A program made the translations under genes and the position numbers. Shown here piece by piece: positions 50,809 through 59,320 of a DNA stretch of 64,000 nt. Source of the DNA: an uncultured Acidobacteriota bacterium. GTDB lineage: Bacteria > Acidobacteriota > UBA6911 > RPQK01 > JAJDTT01. The notes under the pieces were generated by a model. It was not told the DNA's origin, did no database searches, and worked only from the letters and a program-made list of their open reading frames with translations. The stretch's first letter is position 1. Every line of letters starts with the position of its first letter. The DNA lies in contig CATOST010000014.1 of the NCBI GenBank assembly GCA_951812665.1, positions 1 to 64,000 of the forward strand. The letters are read 5' to 3'.

Positions 50809-52464
50809 CTATGGCGCCGGGGCCTGATCGATCCAGGGGTACCCCAATATCAGTCCGACCAATGCCAGCAGGGGAACCAGGCAGATGGCCATCTTCAGAA
50901 GGATCTGCTGCCTGGAGTCTTCCGGATTCATGATCTTGCACGCCACGAGGCCCGCGGTCAGGTTCGCTCCCAGCGCGACCGGGGAGATCCATTGGAAGCT
51001 GATGGCGGTGGTGTCCAGGCTGGTGCCTGCGGCGAGCACTTCGTAGAAGCTCCCGGAGAATGCCACGAGGACAGCCGTGGTGACCCCGTAGATCGTCCCC
51101 ACCAACACTCCCGCGGCCCGGGCAAAGGGCACGAACATGGCGAAGAAGAAGAGGCCGAAGATGGGAGTCACCAGCAGGTTGGTGGTGCGTTGGGTCATGG
51201 CCGTGAAGTTTCCGGGAACGTGACCGATGAAGGTGCTCCCCACGACCACGATGGCCCCCACGGTGAGAGCCAGCATCTGGGCCCAGCGGACGTGCCCCTT
51301 CTCCGTCTTGGGCTTGAGGCCGGACCGGTCCAGGAAGTCGGTCATGATGACCGCGGTAATGGAGTTCACTCCCGAGTCGATGCTGGACATGGCCGCGGCG
51401 AACATGGCCGATACCACCAGACCGGTGACCCCCGGCGGCAGGTGGAAGGAGACGAAGCGGGGGAAGATCCGATCCCCGTCCGTGATCAGGCTCAACCCCG
51501 CGGGAAGCTCACCGGGCCTCTGCTGGAAGTAACCCAGCAGCGCGAATCCCACCAGCACCAGGGTCGTGGCCACAAGGGTGCCGGCGCACATCTGGGTCAG
51601 GTAGGCCCGCTTGGCGGCCTTGGCGTCTCGCGTGGCCATGAATCGCTGGACCGAAACCTGGTCTCCACCGGCCGTGCAGATCTGCCAGAGGGTGGCGCTG
51701 AGTATGGTCCCCAAGACCGTGACCCGCATCCTGGGGTCGAAACTGAACGCCGGCTGGGCGTCCCAGGTGGGCTGCCAACTGGTGGGAAACCAGCTGAATC
51801 CGCCCAGTTCGTAGGTCACCAGCCCGATCACCAGCCAGGCCCCGCCGAACAGCAGGGTGAACTGGAGGAAATCGGTGATGACCACCGCCCCCAGGCCTCC
51901 CAGAGAGGTGTAGATCACCGAAACGAAACCGGTGACCAGAACCACCAACGGGATCCACTCGTCCCCCACGCCCAACATGGTCGTCATGGCCTTGGCGGCG
52001 ATGTAGACCAGCAGGGACATCCAGACCAGGCGCATGGCAATGAACAGGACCGACCCCAGCAGCCGGATGCCCAGACCGAGCCGCTCCTCCAACAGCTCGT
52101 AGGCGCTGGTGACCCGTTGGCGCATGTAGATGTCCAGGAAAAGCCTCGAGACGACCAGGAAAGCTATCGGGTAGGCGCAGAGGTTGGCCACGGTCGCCAC
52201 GGGTCCCTTGGCGATGGTTTCCCCCGGCATGGAGAGATAGGAGATGGTGCTCAGCAGCGTGGCGAAGAGGGAGATGCCCACCAGCAGCGGGTTCATGGCT
52301 CCGCTGCCCACGAAGTACTCGCTGGTGCTCCGCTGCCGGCGCGAGAAGTAATACCCGAGGCCGATGGTTGACGAGGCGTAGACCACCACGATCAACCAGT
52401 CAATGAGGGTCAGTCCACCTTGTCCCGAGAAATCCATGGCGTTTGCGGTCCCGAACTCTACCAT
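50809..52464 (-). CDS. SSS-family sodium:solute symporter
   Basis: This inner-membrane symporter has 551 residues and about thirteen helices. Family landmarks are YASSTIGLGYYFSRRQRSTSEYF, GAMNPLLVGISLFATLLSTIS, YTSLGGLGAVVITDFLQF, and the sodium-site SAMFAAAMSSIDSGVNSIT. Solutes in the family include sugars, sialic acid and amino acids. Cotranscription with the downstream Gfo/Idh gene suggests a sugar or sugar acid. A second start at residue 10 is possible. Confidence 0.93.
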   Translation of the reverse strand: MVEFGTANAMDFSGQGGLTLIDWLIVVVYASSTIGLGYYFSRRQRSTSEYFVGSGAMNPLLVGISLFATLLSTISYLSMPGETIAKGPVATVANLCAYPIAFLVVSRLFLDIYMRQRVTSAYELLEERLGLGIRLLGSVLFIAMRLVWMSLLVYIAAKAMTTMLGVGDEWIPLVVLVTGFVSVIYTSLGGLGAVVITDFLQFTLLFGGAWLVIGLVTYELGGFSWFPTSWQPTWDAQPAFSFDPRMRVTVLGTILSATLWQICTAGGDQVSVQRFMATRDAKAAKRAYLTQMCAGTLVATTLVLVGFALLGYFQQRPGELPAGLSLITDGDRIFPRFVSFHLPPGVTGLVVSAMFAAAMSSIDSGVNSITAVIMTDFLDRSGLKPKTEKGHVRWAQMLALTVGAIVVVGSTFIGHVPGNFTAMTQRTTNLLVTPIFGLFFFAMFVPFARAAGVLVGTIYGVTTAVLVAFSGSFYEVLAAGTSLDTTAISFQWISPVALGANLTAGLVACKIMNPEDSRQQILLKMAICLVPLLALVGLILGYPWIDQAPAP

Positions 52465-52469
52465 TTTGG

Positions 52470-52752
52470 AGCGGCGGCTTTCCAGCCGCCGAATGGAAGC
52501 GGCGGCTTTCTTGCCGCCGACCAGGGGGGTAGGGGGGACGGAGTCCCCACTCTACACTTGCCGCCTACCGAATCGCATAGCAGCGACAGAAGACCAGGCG
52601 ACAAGAAAGTCGCCTCTCCCAGCAGGCGACAAGAAAGTCGCCTGTCCCAGCAGGCGACAAGAAAGTCGCCTGTCCCAGTGGGCGGCAAGAAAACCGCCCC
52701 TCCTAGTGGGCGGCAAGAAAACCGCCCCTCCTAGCAGGCGACAAGGATGGCG
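52470..52752. repeat. Large palindrome array
   Basis: About nine small hairpins lie in the 369-bp gap between the divergent SSS and MATE genes. On the left are two GCGGCTTTC...GCCGC units and GGGGACGGAGTCCCC. On the right are three GGCGACAAGAAAGTCGCC units, two GGCGGCAAGAAAACCGCC units and a final GGCGACAAGGATGGCGCC, each spaced by a short TCCCAGCA or TCCTAGTG linker. The tandem order suggests local duplication of one 27-bp unit. Confidence 0.85.
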
Positions 52753-52833
52753 CCCCTCCAGCAGGCTACACGGGTTGCCAGTGCTGTTAGACTGTCAGCT
52801 TTTGCCCGGGATCGGTCTCGTAAAGGTTTCTTC

Positions 52834-54465
52834 ATGACGGAACCCAGCCGGAAGCCTCCCTCTTCTGAGCGGCCCCGCGAAAAGCATCCCCTGGTCGAAC
52901 TCTGGACCATTGCCTGGCCTACGGTCCTGACCATGACCAGCTACACGGTGATGCAATTCGCCGACAAGCTCATGGTGGGACAGGTGGGGCCGGTGGAGGT
53001 GGCCGCCCAAGGGAACGGCGGCATCTGGGCGTTTACTCCCATTGCCTTCACGCTGGGTCTGCTGACGGTGGTCAACACCTTCGTGAGCCAGTCGCGGGGA
53101 GCGAAACGGGTCCTGGACGCCCCCCGATACGGCTGGGCCTCACTCTGGCTCAGCGGCGGGATGTGGGTGGTGCTGATGCTCCCCTACGCCTTGCTGCTCA
53201 AATACATCTTCCCCCTGATCCACTCCGCTCAACGGGAACAGATTCAAAACGGATTGGAAAGGGCTTCGGGGGCCGATCTCCTCGCGGCGCAGGTTGAGCT
53301 GCAGCAGTTGGACACGCTGATCGGTCTGGAGACCCAATACGCGCAGGTTCTCCTGGCCGGATCGATCCTGCTCCTGATCAGCCGGGCGCTTCACCATTAC
53401 TTCTTCGGTCTGCAGCGCCCCAAAGTGGCCACCGTCTCCGCCATCTGCGGAAACGCGACCAACGTGACGGTCAACTACGTGCTCATCTTCGGCCATCTGG
53501 GCGCGCCCGGGTGGGGGCTGCCGGGCATCCCCGGCGTGCCCGCCCTGGGCCTGACCGGAGCCGCCCTGGGAACCATCGCCGGCACGCTGGTGGAGTCTGC
53601 GATTCCCGTGATCCTGTTCCTGGGACCCTCGATGAACCGGGAGCTGCAGAGCCGGCGCCAGTGGAGACCGCAGAAGGGGCCGATCCTGGACCTGCTACGA
53701 ATCGGACTCCCGGCGGGCGTCCAGGTGGGAAACGAAATGGCCTGCTGGTCCATCTTCATGACCCGGCTGGTGGGGGTCTTCGGGACCTATCACCAGACTG
53801 CGGGGTGGATTTCCATCACCTACATCCACCTCAGCTTCATGCCGGCCCTGGGCCTGTCGGTGGCGGTGACCTCACTGGTGGGCAACTACCAGGGCGCGGG
53901 GCAGCCCGACGTGGCGGCCGCCCGGGCCCGCCTGGGAGTCCTGGTGGGCCTGATCTACATGACCTTGTTCGGAGCCTTGTTCTACCTCTTCCGGTATAAG
54001 CTGGTGTCCATCTTCGTGGGCGGACTCCATCTGGACGCCGCCGAGGCCCGGCAGATCGTGGAGATCGGCGCCACCCTCATGATCTGCGCTGCCATATTCC
54101 AGGCCTTCGACGCCTTCGGGATCATCTATACGGGCGCCCTCCGGGGCGCCGGCGACACGCTCTGGCCCAGCGCCGTCACCATCTTGTACAACTGGACCTT
54201 CATTCTGGGCGGCGGTTGGCTCATGACCCGTTACTATCCCCAGCTCGAATCGGTGGGCCCCTGGGTGGCCGCGACGGTGTACATCATCATTCTGGGAGTG
54301 ACCATGGCCTACCGCTTCGAATCAGGCCGCTGGCGTACCCTGCGGATTCTGGAGCCGACGAAGCAGGATGCCGCCCGGATAGCGCCCCTCAGCCCCACGG
54401 CGCCGGTGTCCGAGCCGGGAGCCGCCGTGGCTGACATCGCCGAGGAAGTGGGACGCGTCGACTGA
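52834..54465 (+). CDS. MATE-family efflux transporter
   Basis: This 543-residue exporter has twelve helices in two MATE halves (residues about 20-245 and 275-500). Landmarks are MQFADKLMVGQVGPVEVAAQG in half one and GVQVGNEMACWSIFM, LGLSVAVTSLVGNYQGAGQ in half two. The N-terminal 20 residues are polar. A variable loop of about 50 residues between helices 3 and 4 (NGLERASGADLLAAQVELQQ) is longer than usual. The family exports cationic drugs or metabolites with sodium or protons. ATG 52834 is chosen over 52747, which lies in the repeats. Confidence 0.9.
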   Translation: MTEPSRKPPSSERPREKHPLVELWTIAWPTVLTMTSYTVMQFADKLMVGQVGPVEVAAQGNGGIWAFTPIAFTLGLLTVVNTFVSQSRGAKRVLDAPRYGWASLWLSGGMWVVLMLPYALLLKYIFPLIHSAQREQIQNGLERASGADLLAAQVELQQLDTLIGLETQYAQVLLAGSILLLISRALHHYFFGLQRPKVATVSAICGNATNVTVNYVLIFGHLGAPGWGLPGIPGVPALGLTGAALGTIAGTLVESAIPVILFLGPSMNRELQSRRQWRPQKGPILDLLRIGLPAGVQVGNEMACWSIFMTRLVGVFGTYHQTAGWISITYIHLSFMPALGLSVAVTSLVGNYQGAGQPDVAAARARLGVLVGLIYMTLFGALFYLFRYKLVSIFVGGLHLDAAEARQIVEIGATLMICAAIFQAFDAFGIIYTGALRGAGDTLWPSAVTILYNWTFILGGGWLMTRYYPQLESVGPWVAATVYIIILGVTMAYRFESGRWRTLRILEPTKQDAARIAPLSPTAPVSEPGAAVADIAEEVGRVD

Positions 54466-54466
54466 G

Positions 54467-54632
54467 CTAGGAGTCTGCGCCGTAGGAATGATCGTAGCGA
54501 GAAAGTGGGGAATCGAGGCCAGATTTTCTCGATTTGGAGGTGCATAGTCGTTCTATTCGCCGAGAAATCGAGGAAATATGGACCGATTCACCGCTTTCGC
54601 AGTAGATCAATTTCTGCGGCGCAGGCTCCTAG
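54467..54632. mobile_element. Second MITE-like palindrome (166 bp, 22-bp terminal repeats)
   Basis: The element begins CTAGGAGTCTGCGCCGTAGG and ends with the inverse of CTAGGAGCCTGCGCCGCAGA. These terminal repeats match at 19 of about 22 positions. Interior arms (CGAGAAAGTGGGGAATCGAG against CTGCGAAAGCGGTGAATCGG) also pair in part, so the whole is a long imperfect hairpin. It starts one base after the MATE stop codon and ends where a copy of the other MITE begins. No protein is encoded. Confidence 0.75.
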
Positions 54633-54788
54633 CAGCCCGTGGCAAAAGTCGTCACGGCATTCGACCGTCCCTGCATCCCGGCGGACTGCGTTGCGACTCG
54701 GTCACAGACTCCCGGTACTCCCTCATCGCGCCTTGTCCGGCGGGCGCAGGAACGGTCTCGGTGCTCGCGGGACGTTCGCCACGGACTG
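54633..54788 (+). mobile_element. MITE-like element, copy 3 (156 bp, TSD CTAG)
   Basis: This copy runs from CAGCCCGTGGCAAAAGTC to ...CCACGGACTG and is flanked by CTAG (54629-54632 and 54789-54792). The left CTAG is also the last four bases of the neighbouring 166-bp element, so the insertion hit that element's tip. Two bases are missing in the central hairpin relative to copies 1 and 2. Confidence 0.85.
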
Positions 54789-54800
54789 CTAGGGCCGCGG

Positions 54801-55991
54801 TTACCAATCGCCTTTCTCGAGGAAGCGGCAGATCCGCTCCATCGCCGGCTCCAGGACGGAATAGCCGGGAGCCGTACAGATGCGGAAAGATCCGCCTCCG
54901 CCTCGACCGAAGGCCACTCCCGGAGCCACCGCCACCTTGCTCCGCCGGAGGAGCGCCAAGGCGAAGGCGAAGGAATCTTCCAGTCCCTGGACGGTGGGGA
55001 ACACGTAGAAGGCTCCGGCCGGCTTCAGTACCGAGACCGAATCCAGAGAAGCCAGGGCCTGGAAACAGTACTCGTTGCGCTCCTTGAGCTTTTCCACCAT
55101 CTCCGGGATCCCGTCGTCCCGGTGGCGGAGCGCCAGCTCGCCGGCCCGCTGGATCATGGAAGCGGCATGGGAAACGATGAATTCGTTGATCTGGGCGCCC
55201 TTGGAAATGAAGTCCCGGCGCGAGACCAACCATCCCAGGCGCCAGCCCGTCATGCAGTAGCTCTTGGAGAAGGATTGGGCCACCACCACCGCGTCGGACC
55301 GGTCGGCGATCCGCAGGATCGAAGGGGCTGCCTCGCCCTGGAAGTAGATGCGCTCGTAGACCTCGTCGGCCAGCAGCCACAAACCGTTGCGGCGGCAGAA
55401 ATCCAGCAATCGCCGCTGGTCCCTCGGAGACGCCACCCAGCCCAGCGGATTGGAGGGGGAGCTGTAGATGAGCAACCGGGTCCGAGGCGTCAGAACCGAC
55501 TCCAGGGCGTCGAAATCGGGGACGAAACGGCCTTCCCGGCGAAGAAAGGGGACTTCCCTCGGGCGGCCGCTGAAGAGGCTGACGATGGCCGCGGCGTTGG
55601 GCCAATTGGGGGTCAGAAGCAGCGCCTCGTCCCCCGGATTCAAGAGGCACCGGATCGACAGGTTGAGGGCCTGGACGCCTGAAGCCGTCACCAGGATCTC
55701 GGAGGCCGGGTCGAGCCGGACCTCGTGGAGCTCGAGATACTTTTCGGCCAGGGCTTCCCGCAGACTGGGCAGACCCGAGTTCTCGGTATAGAACGTGTAT
55801 CCCTCCGCCATGGCCCGGCTCGCCGCCTCTTTGATGAAGCTGGGAGTGGGCATGTCCGACTCGCCGAACTGGAGCCGGAGCACTCCCTCCATGCTGAAGG
55901 CCACGTCCGCCAACTCCCGAATCTGGGAGGGCTTCACCTGGAACACGCTGGAAGCCAATCCTATGCCGTCGCCGGATCGAGGTTTTCGCAT
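54801..55991 (-). CDS. Class I/II aminotransferase (PLP-dependent)
   Basis: This 396-residue aminotransferase has fold type I. Blocks in order are GVLRLQFGESDMPTP, YTENSGLPSLREALAEKY, TPNWPNAAA, SSPSNPLGWVASP, LLADEVYERIYF, and the PLP lysine in AQSFSKSYCMTGWRLGW at about residue 231. The C-terminal arginine is in SFRICTAPGY. It fits the aspartate/aromatic aminotransferase branch. Specificity cannot be set. It lies alone, 12 bp from a MITE on its 3' side. Confidence 0.9.
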   Translation of the reverse strand: MRKPRSGDGIGLASSVFQVKPSQIRELADVAFSMEGVLRLQFGESDMPTPSFIKEAASRAMAEGYTFYTENSGLPSLREALAEKYLELHEVRLDPASEILVTASGVQALNLSIRCLLNPGDEALLLTPNWPNAAAIVSLFSGRPREVPFLRREGRFVPDFDALESVLTPRTRLLIYSSPSNPLGWVASPRDQRRLLDFCRRNGLWLLADEVYERIYFQGEAAPSILRIADRSDAVVVAQSFSKSYCMTGWRLGWLVSRRDFISKGAQINEFIVSHAASMIQRAGELALRHRDDGIPEMVEKLKERNEYCFQALASLDSVSVLKPAGAFYVFPTVQGLEDSFAFALALLRRSKVAVAPGVAFGRGGGGSFRICTAPGYSVLEPAMERICRFLEKGDW

Positions 55992-56093
55992 ATTTCGGCG
56001 CCAGTTTACTACGGCGGCGGCGGTCTTGGGTCAAATGACTTGCAGTAGATTGACACGGCATCCCGTCTGGTCCAGGCTTCGGGTCAATCCACA

Positions 56094-56765
56094 ATGGAGC
56101 TTTTCACCGTTTCCCCATCCTGCCGGAAAATGGGCCTCCACTCTCGTGCGATTCTCTTCCGGGAGGTCTCGATCCGGCCCTCGCCGCCCGACTTCCCGGA
56201 GCGGGTCCGCCGGGTCGCAGTGGATCTCCGGTCTCGTTTTCCCACCCCCCGGTCGGTCCGGGAGTCGGCCCCGATGATGGAACTGCATTCCATCTTCAGA
56301 AAGGTGGGAGTCAACCCCCGCAAGCTGCAGCCCTCCTGTGAAAGGCTGGTGCAGTTGGCCCTGAAGCGGGGCGCCATTCCGGCTATCAACAATCTGGTGG
56401 ACACCTACAATCTGGTGAGCCTCCGGTGGAACTGTTCCCTGGGAGCCCACGATCTGGACCGCCTCGCCCCGCCGGTCCAGCTCCGAATCCTGAAAGGAGA
56501 CGAAACTTTCGTTCCTCTGGGCAGCCGGGAGCCGGAGCCCTTCGGGCGCGGCGAATTCGGATACGTGGACGCCGGGAATCGCTTGATCTGCCGTTTGGAC
56601 GTGCGTCAGGCCGACTTCAGCAAGATTACCCCCGACACGAACAACGTGCTGCTCATCGTGGGCGCCACCCAGGCTCCGGACCCCGGTGACGTGGATCGGA
56701 TTCTGGCCGAGACCGTGGACCGGGTCACGGAGGCCTGTGGAGGCCACGGCCGGATTCTGGCGTAG
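56094..56765 (+). CDS. Free-standing B3/B4-domain protein
   Basis: This 223-residue protein matches the B3/B4 domain of the phenylalanyl-tRNA synthetase beta subunit as found in free-standing copies. NNLVDTYNLVSLRWNCSLGAHDLDRL is the core, with PFGRGEFGYVDAGNRLICRLDVRQ behind it. Such proteins may edit mischarged tRNA, but bacterial free-standing members are poorly studied. The stop codon TAG is the start of a GTAGGGGCA palindrome. Confidence 0.82.
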   Translation: MELFTVSPSCRKMGLHSRAILFREVSIRPSPPDFPERVRRVAVDLRSRFPTPRSVRESAPMMELHSIFRKVGVNPRKLQPSCERLVQLALKRGAIPAINNLVDTYNLVSLRWNCSLGAHDLDRLAPPVQLRILKGDETFVPLGSREPEPFGRGEFGYVDAGNRLICRLDVRQADFSKITPDTNNVLLIVGATQAPDPGDVDRILAETVDRVTEACGGHGRILA

Positions 56766-56790
56766 GGGCAACCCTCGTGGTTGCCCTCTT
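56762..56790. repeat. GTAGGGGCA...TGCCC palindrome overlapping a stop codon
   Basis: The unit reads GTAGGGGCAACCCTCGTGG then TTGCCC, folding as GGGCAACC/GGTTGCCC. Its TAG is the stop codon of the B3/B4 gene. It may stabilise the mRNA end. Confidence 0.7.
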
Positions 56791-56819
56791 CGGGTTCTGC
56801 CAGGGATTGGAACTAAGCG

Positions 56820-57653
56820 ATGACAAGCTTTCGAGATTTCGAGCACGAACGGTGGCAGGAGGCCGTCGAGACCTACGCCGGCTTCTGGGCCGGCCTGACC
56901 CGCCAGACCATCCGGCCGCTGCTGGACGCCCTGGAGGTCTCCCCGGAAACCCGACTCCTGGACGTGAGCTGCGGCACCGGCCACGTGGCCGCGGCGGCAG
57001 TCTCGATGGGAGCCTCGGTGGCCGGGATCGACTTCTCCAGCGTCATGCTGGCTCGTGCCCGCAGGCTCCACCCCACTCTGGACTTCCGGCTGGGCGACGC
57101 CGAGGAACTGGAATTCCCGGATGAGAGCTTCGATGCCGTCGCCATCAACTTCGGCATGCTCCACTTCCAACATCCCGAGCGAGCTCTGGCCCAGGCCCAC
57201 CGCGTGCTCCGCCCGGGCGGACGTGCCGCCTTTACGGTCTGGGCGCCTCCCGACCAGTCCCGGGCCTTCGAAGTCGTCTACGGCTCCATCCGCGATTACG
57301 GCACCCTGGAAGTCCCGCTGCCACCCGGGCCTCCCTTCTTCCGGTTCAGCGACCCGGAGGAGTCGCGCCGTATTTTGTTGGAAACCGGGTTCCAGGAGCC
57401 GCGAATCGAGTCACTCCGGCTGACGTGGCGAGTGCCTTCGGCGCCGGCGCTCCTGCGGGCGTTCGAGGAGGGGACGGCCCGCACCGGTCCCACGCTGTTG
57501 GCGCAGAGACCCGAGGATCTGGTCCGGATTCGCAGCGCCATCCTGGAGCGGGCTTCGGGCTACGAAGGCGATGGTGGACTGGAAGTGCCCATGGTGGCCG
57601 TCCTCTGCCGGGGACGAAAGGAGAGTGGCTCATGTTTCGCAGACGATTCCTGA
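56820..57653 (+). CDS. Class I SAM-dependent methyltransferase
   Basis: This is a 277-residue methyltransferase with motif I LLDVSCGTGHVAAAA (about residues 46-60), acidic GIDFSSVMLARAR, and the post-motif block FDAVAINFGMLHFQHPERAL, typical of UbiE/Methyltransf_11 enzymes on small molecules. The C-terminal third is helical. The substrate is unknown. Its end overlaps the start of a broken Tat-exported gene by 22 bp. Confidence 0.88.
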   Translation: MTSFRDFEHERWQEAVETYAGFWAGLTRQTIRPLLDALEVSPETRLLDVSCGTGHVAAAAVSMGASVAGIDFSSVMLARARRLHPTLDFRLGDAEELEFPDESFDAVAINFGMLHFQHPERALAQAHRVLRPGGRAAFTVWAPPDQSRAFEVVYGSIRDYGTLEVPLPPGPPFFRFSDPEESRRILLETGFQEPRIESLRLTWRVPSAPALLRAFEEGTARTGPTLLAQRPEDLVRIRSAILERASGYEGDGGLEVPMVAVLCRGRKESGSCFADDS

Positions 57654-58229
57654 AGAGCACCCTGGCCGGCCTTGCCGCCGGATCGGGCGGTCTGACTCGG
57701 ACTCGAGGCCAGAACCCGCCGCCGGGTTCCCGGGTCACGACCGGGGAGGCCATCCAACTCTCTCCGAGGCATTTGGCGGCGGTGAACCGGCGGAGGCGGG
57801 TGGCCAAGAACTTCGATGTCCTCTTGGCGGACCCGGACCAGTGTTCCCGGCGTCTCGGACCGGGTCTCCCTCCTGCGGCTCAGGCTCCTGCTGAACGACC
57901 CGGAGACGGCGGACGCGCCGGATTCGGAGAAGATCGCTCCGGTTCAGGTCCGGGACCGCATCGTCCCCGAACGCGTGGGCGGTCCCGGTCCGGCCCCGAT
58001 CCGGACCAGTCCCCCGCGGCGCGGCGTCGAGGACCGGATCCGCGTCCGTCTGAACAACCTCCCGCTGGGTCCGGGCAAGGTGCGCTCCGGTTGGCTGGAG
58101 TACCCGCTGCGGCCCAGCCAGTTGGCCCGGGGCGAGAATCTGGTGGACGTCCGGGTGACGGGACGGGCGACCGGATGTGTCTCGCCGATCCTGGTCGAGA
58201 AGCTGGAACTGGAGGTGAAGTACGGGTGA
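57632..58229 (+). pseudogene. Broken Tat-exported protein, internal deletion and frameshift
   Basis: The start is intact: MFRRRFLKSTLAGLAAGSG is a Tat signal, followed by RHLAAVNRRRRVAKNFDVL, the opening of a large secreted family in which this block leads a glycosidase-like domain of several hundred residues. The sequence then jumps, after about residue 70, into the C-terminal beta-domain of that family in another frame (LRLRLLLNDPETADAP, then EDRIRVRLNNLPLG and SPILVEKLELEVKYG, ending 58229). The middle, some hundreds of codons, is missing. The gene is non-functional unless the fragments are read separately. Confidence 0.7.
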
Positions 58230-58230
58230 G

Positions 58231-58268
58231 TTGACAGTTTTGTATCGAATCCGGATACTATCGTATCC
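58231..58268 (+). promoter_or_regulatory. Promoter and operator of the molybdate regulator
   Basis: A TTGACA at 58231-58236 is spaced 17 bp from GATACT at 58254-58259, a good sigma-70 promoter. GGATAC-TATC-GTATCC (58253-58268) is a perfect 6-bp inverted repeat covering the -10 and ending at the base before the ATG. A third half-site, GTATC at 58242-58246, also faces GATAC at 58254-58258. The spacing puts the transcript start at or within a few bases of the ATG. Confidence 0.65.
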
Positions 58269-59300
58269 ATGCAAAACAGTCTGTCCCGCCGCCGCCGCCT
58301 TCTGGACTGGTCCCAGCAGGAGCTGGCCCGGCGCTCCGGCCTCTCCCGCGCCGCCATCAGCGCCATCGAGACGGGACGGGTCATTCCTTCCACGGCAGCC
58401 GCACTCTCGCTGGCCCGCGCTTTCGACTGCTCCGTGGAGGAACTCTTCAGCCTGGGAGAGATCGACGGACGGAGCGTTCGCTGGGCCTGGGAGCCCCGGC
58501 GCCAACGCGGTCGATTCTGGCAGGCCAGAGTCGGCGGCAGGACTCTGGTCTTTCCCACCGAGTGGACGCTGGCGGGTAGCCTGCGCCACGACGGCGTCTA
58601 CGGAGAGAAACAACTCGAGCTGACCCGGACCTCGAACCCGGAGAAGACCCTGGTCCTCGCCGGATGCGACCCGTCGGTCGGTCTGCTCTCCGCCCACGTC
58701 CGCGCCGGTTGCGGTCTCCGGGTTCTTCCCCTGATCCGGTCCAGCCGGGAAGCGATCCGGCTTCTGGGGCGGGGACTGGTGCACGCGGCGGGCCTTCACT
58801 TCGATCATGCCGAGAACCTCCGCGCGGCCCACGAGGTCCTGGGGGAGAACTTCCATCTCGTCCGGGTGGCTCGATGGGAGGCGGGGGTGGCTCTGGACCC
58901 CGCTCAAAAGGCCGCTTCAGTCCGGGAAGTCCTGGCCTCGAACCTGCGCTGGGTCGGACGGGAAGAGGGCTCGGCAGCCCGGCAATGCCTGGATCAGATC
59001 CTGGGCTCGGGGGAGAAGCCCGCCGGCTACCACCACACGGCCCGCGATCATCACGGAGTCAGCGAGACCATTCGAACCGGCTGGGCCCAGGCCGGGATCT
59101 GCGTCCGCCTGCCGGCACAGGAACGCGGCCTGCGCTTTCTCAAGGTCCGGGAGGAGAGCTACGACCTCTGCTACCGGGCCGACCTGGAGTCCACGCTTCC
59201 CCTCCAAAGTCTGCTGGAGGTCCTTCGCTCCCGGTCCTATCGATTCGATCTGCAGCAACTTCCCGGCTACGAGGCCGCCGGCGCCGGCGACCGGATCTAG
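58269..59300 (+). CDS. XRE-type regulator with PBP-like domain, molybdate locus
   Basis: This 343-residue protein has an N-terminal XRE helix-turn-helix (LDWSQQELARRSGLSRAAIS at about 12-31) and a long C-terminal region resembling the type 2 periplasmic-binding-like domain (PF12727 type) seen in ModE-like or MoaA-linked regulators (VLAGCDPSVGLLSAHVR, YHHTARDHHGVSETIRTGWA, then LCYRADLESTLPLQSLLEVL). It probably binds molybdate, tungstate or a cofactor product and controls modABC, which starts 20 bp downstream. It likely binds the GGATAC palindrome at its own start. Confidence 0.85.
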   Translation: MQNSLSRRRRLLDWSQQELARRSGLSRAAISAIETGRVIPSTAAALSLARAFDCSVEELFSLGEIDGRSVRWAWEPRRQRGRFWQARVGGRTLVFPTEWTLAGSLRHDGVYGEKQLELTRTSNPEKTLVLAGCDPSVGLLSAHVRAGCGLRVLPLIRSSREAIRLLGRGLVHAAGLHFDHAENLRAAHEVLGENFHLVRVARWEAGVALDPAQKAASVREVLASNLRWVGREEGSAARQCLDQILGSGEKPAGYHHTARDHHGVSETIRTGWAQAGICVRLPAQERGLRFLKVREESYDLCYRADLESTLPLQSLLEVLRSRSYRFDLQQLPGYEAAGAGDRI

Positions 59301-59320
59301 AAGGCACAGCGCACCACGAC

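Noticed and set aside
50992..52371. A 459-codon plus-strand frame over the SSS symporter
   Set aside because: Low-complexity antisense translation; the minus strand has a clear thirteen-helix symporter.
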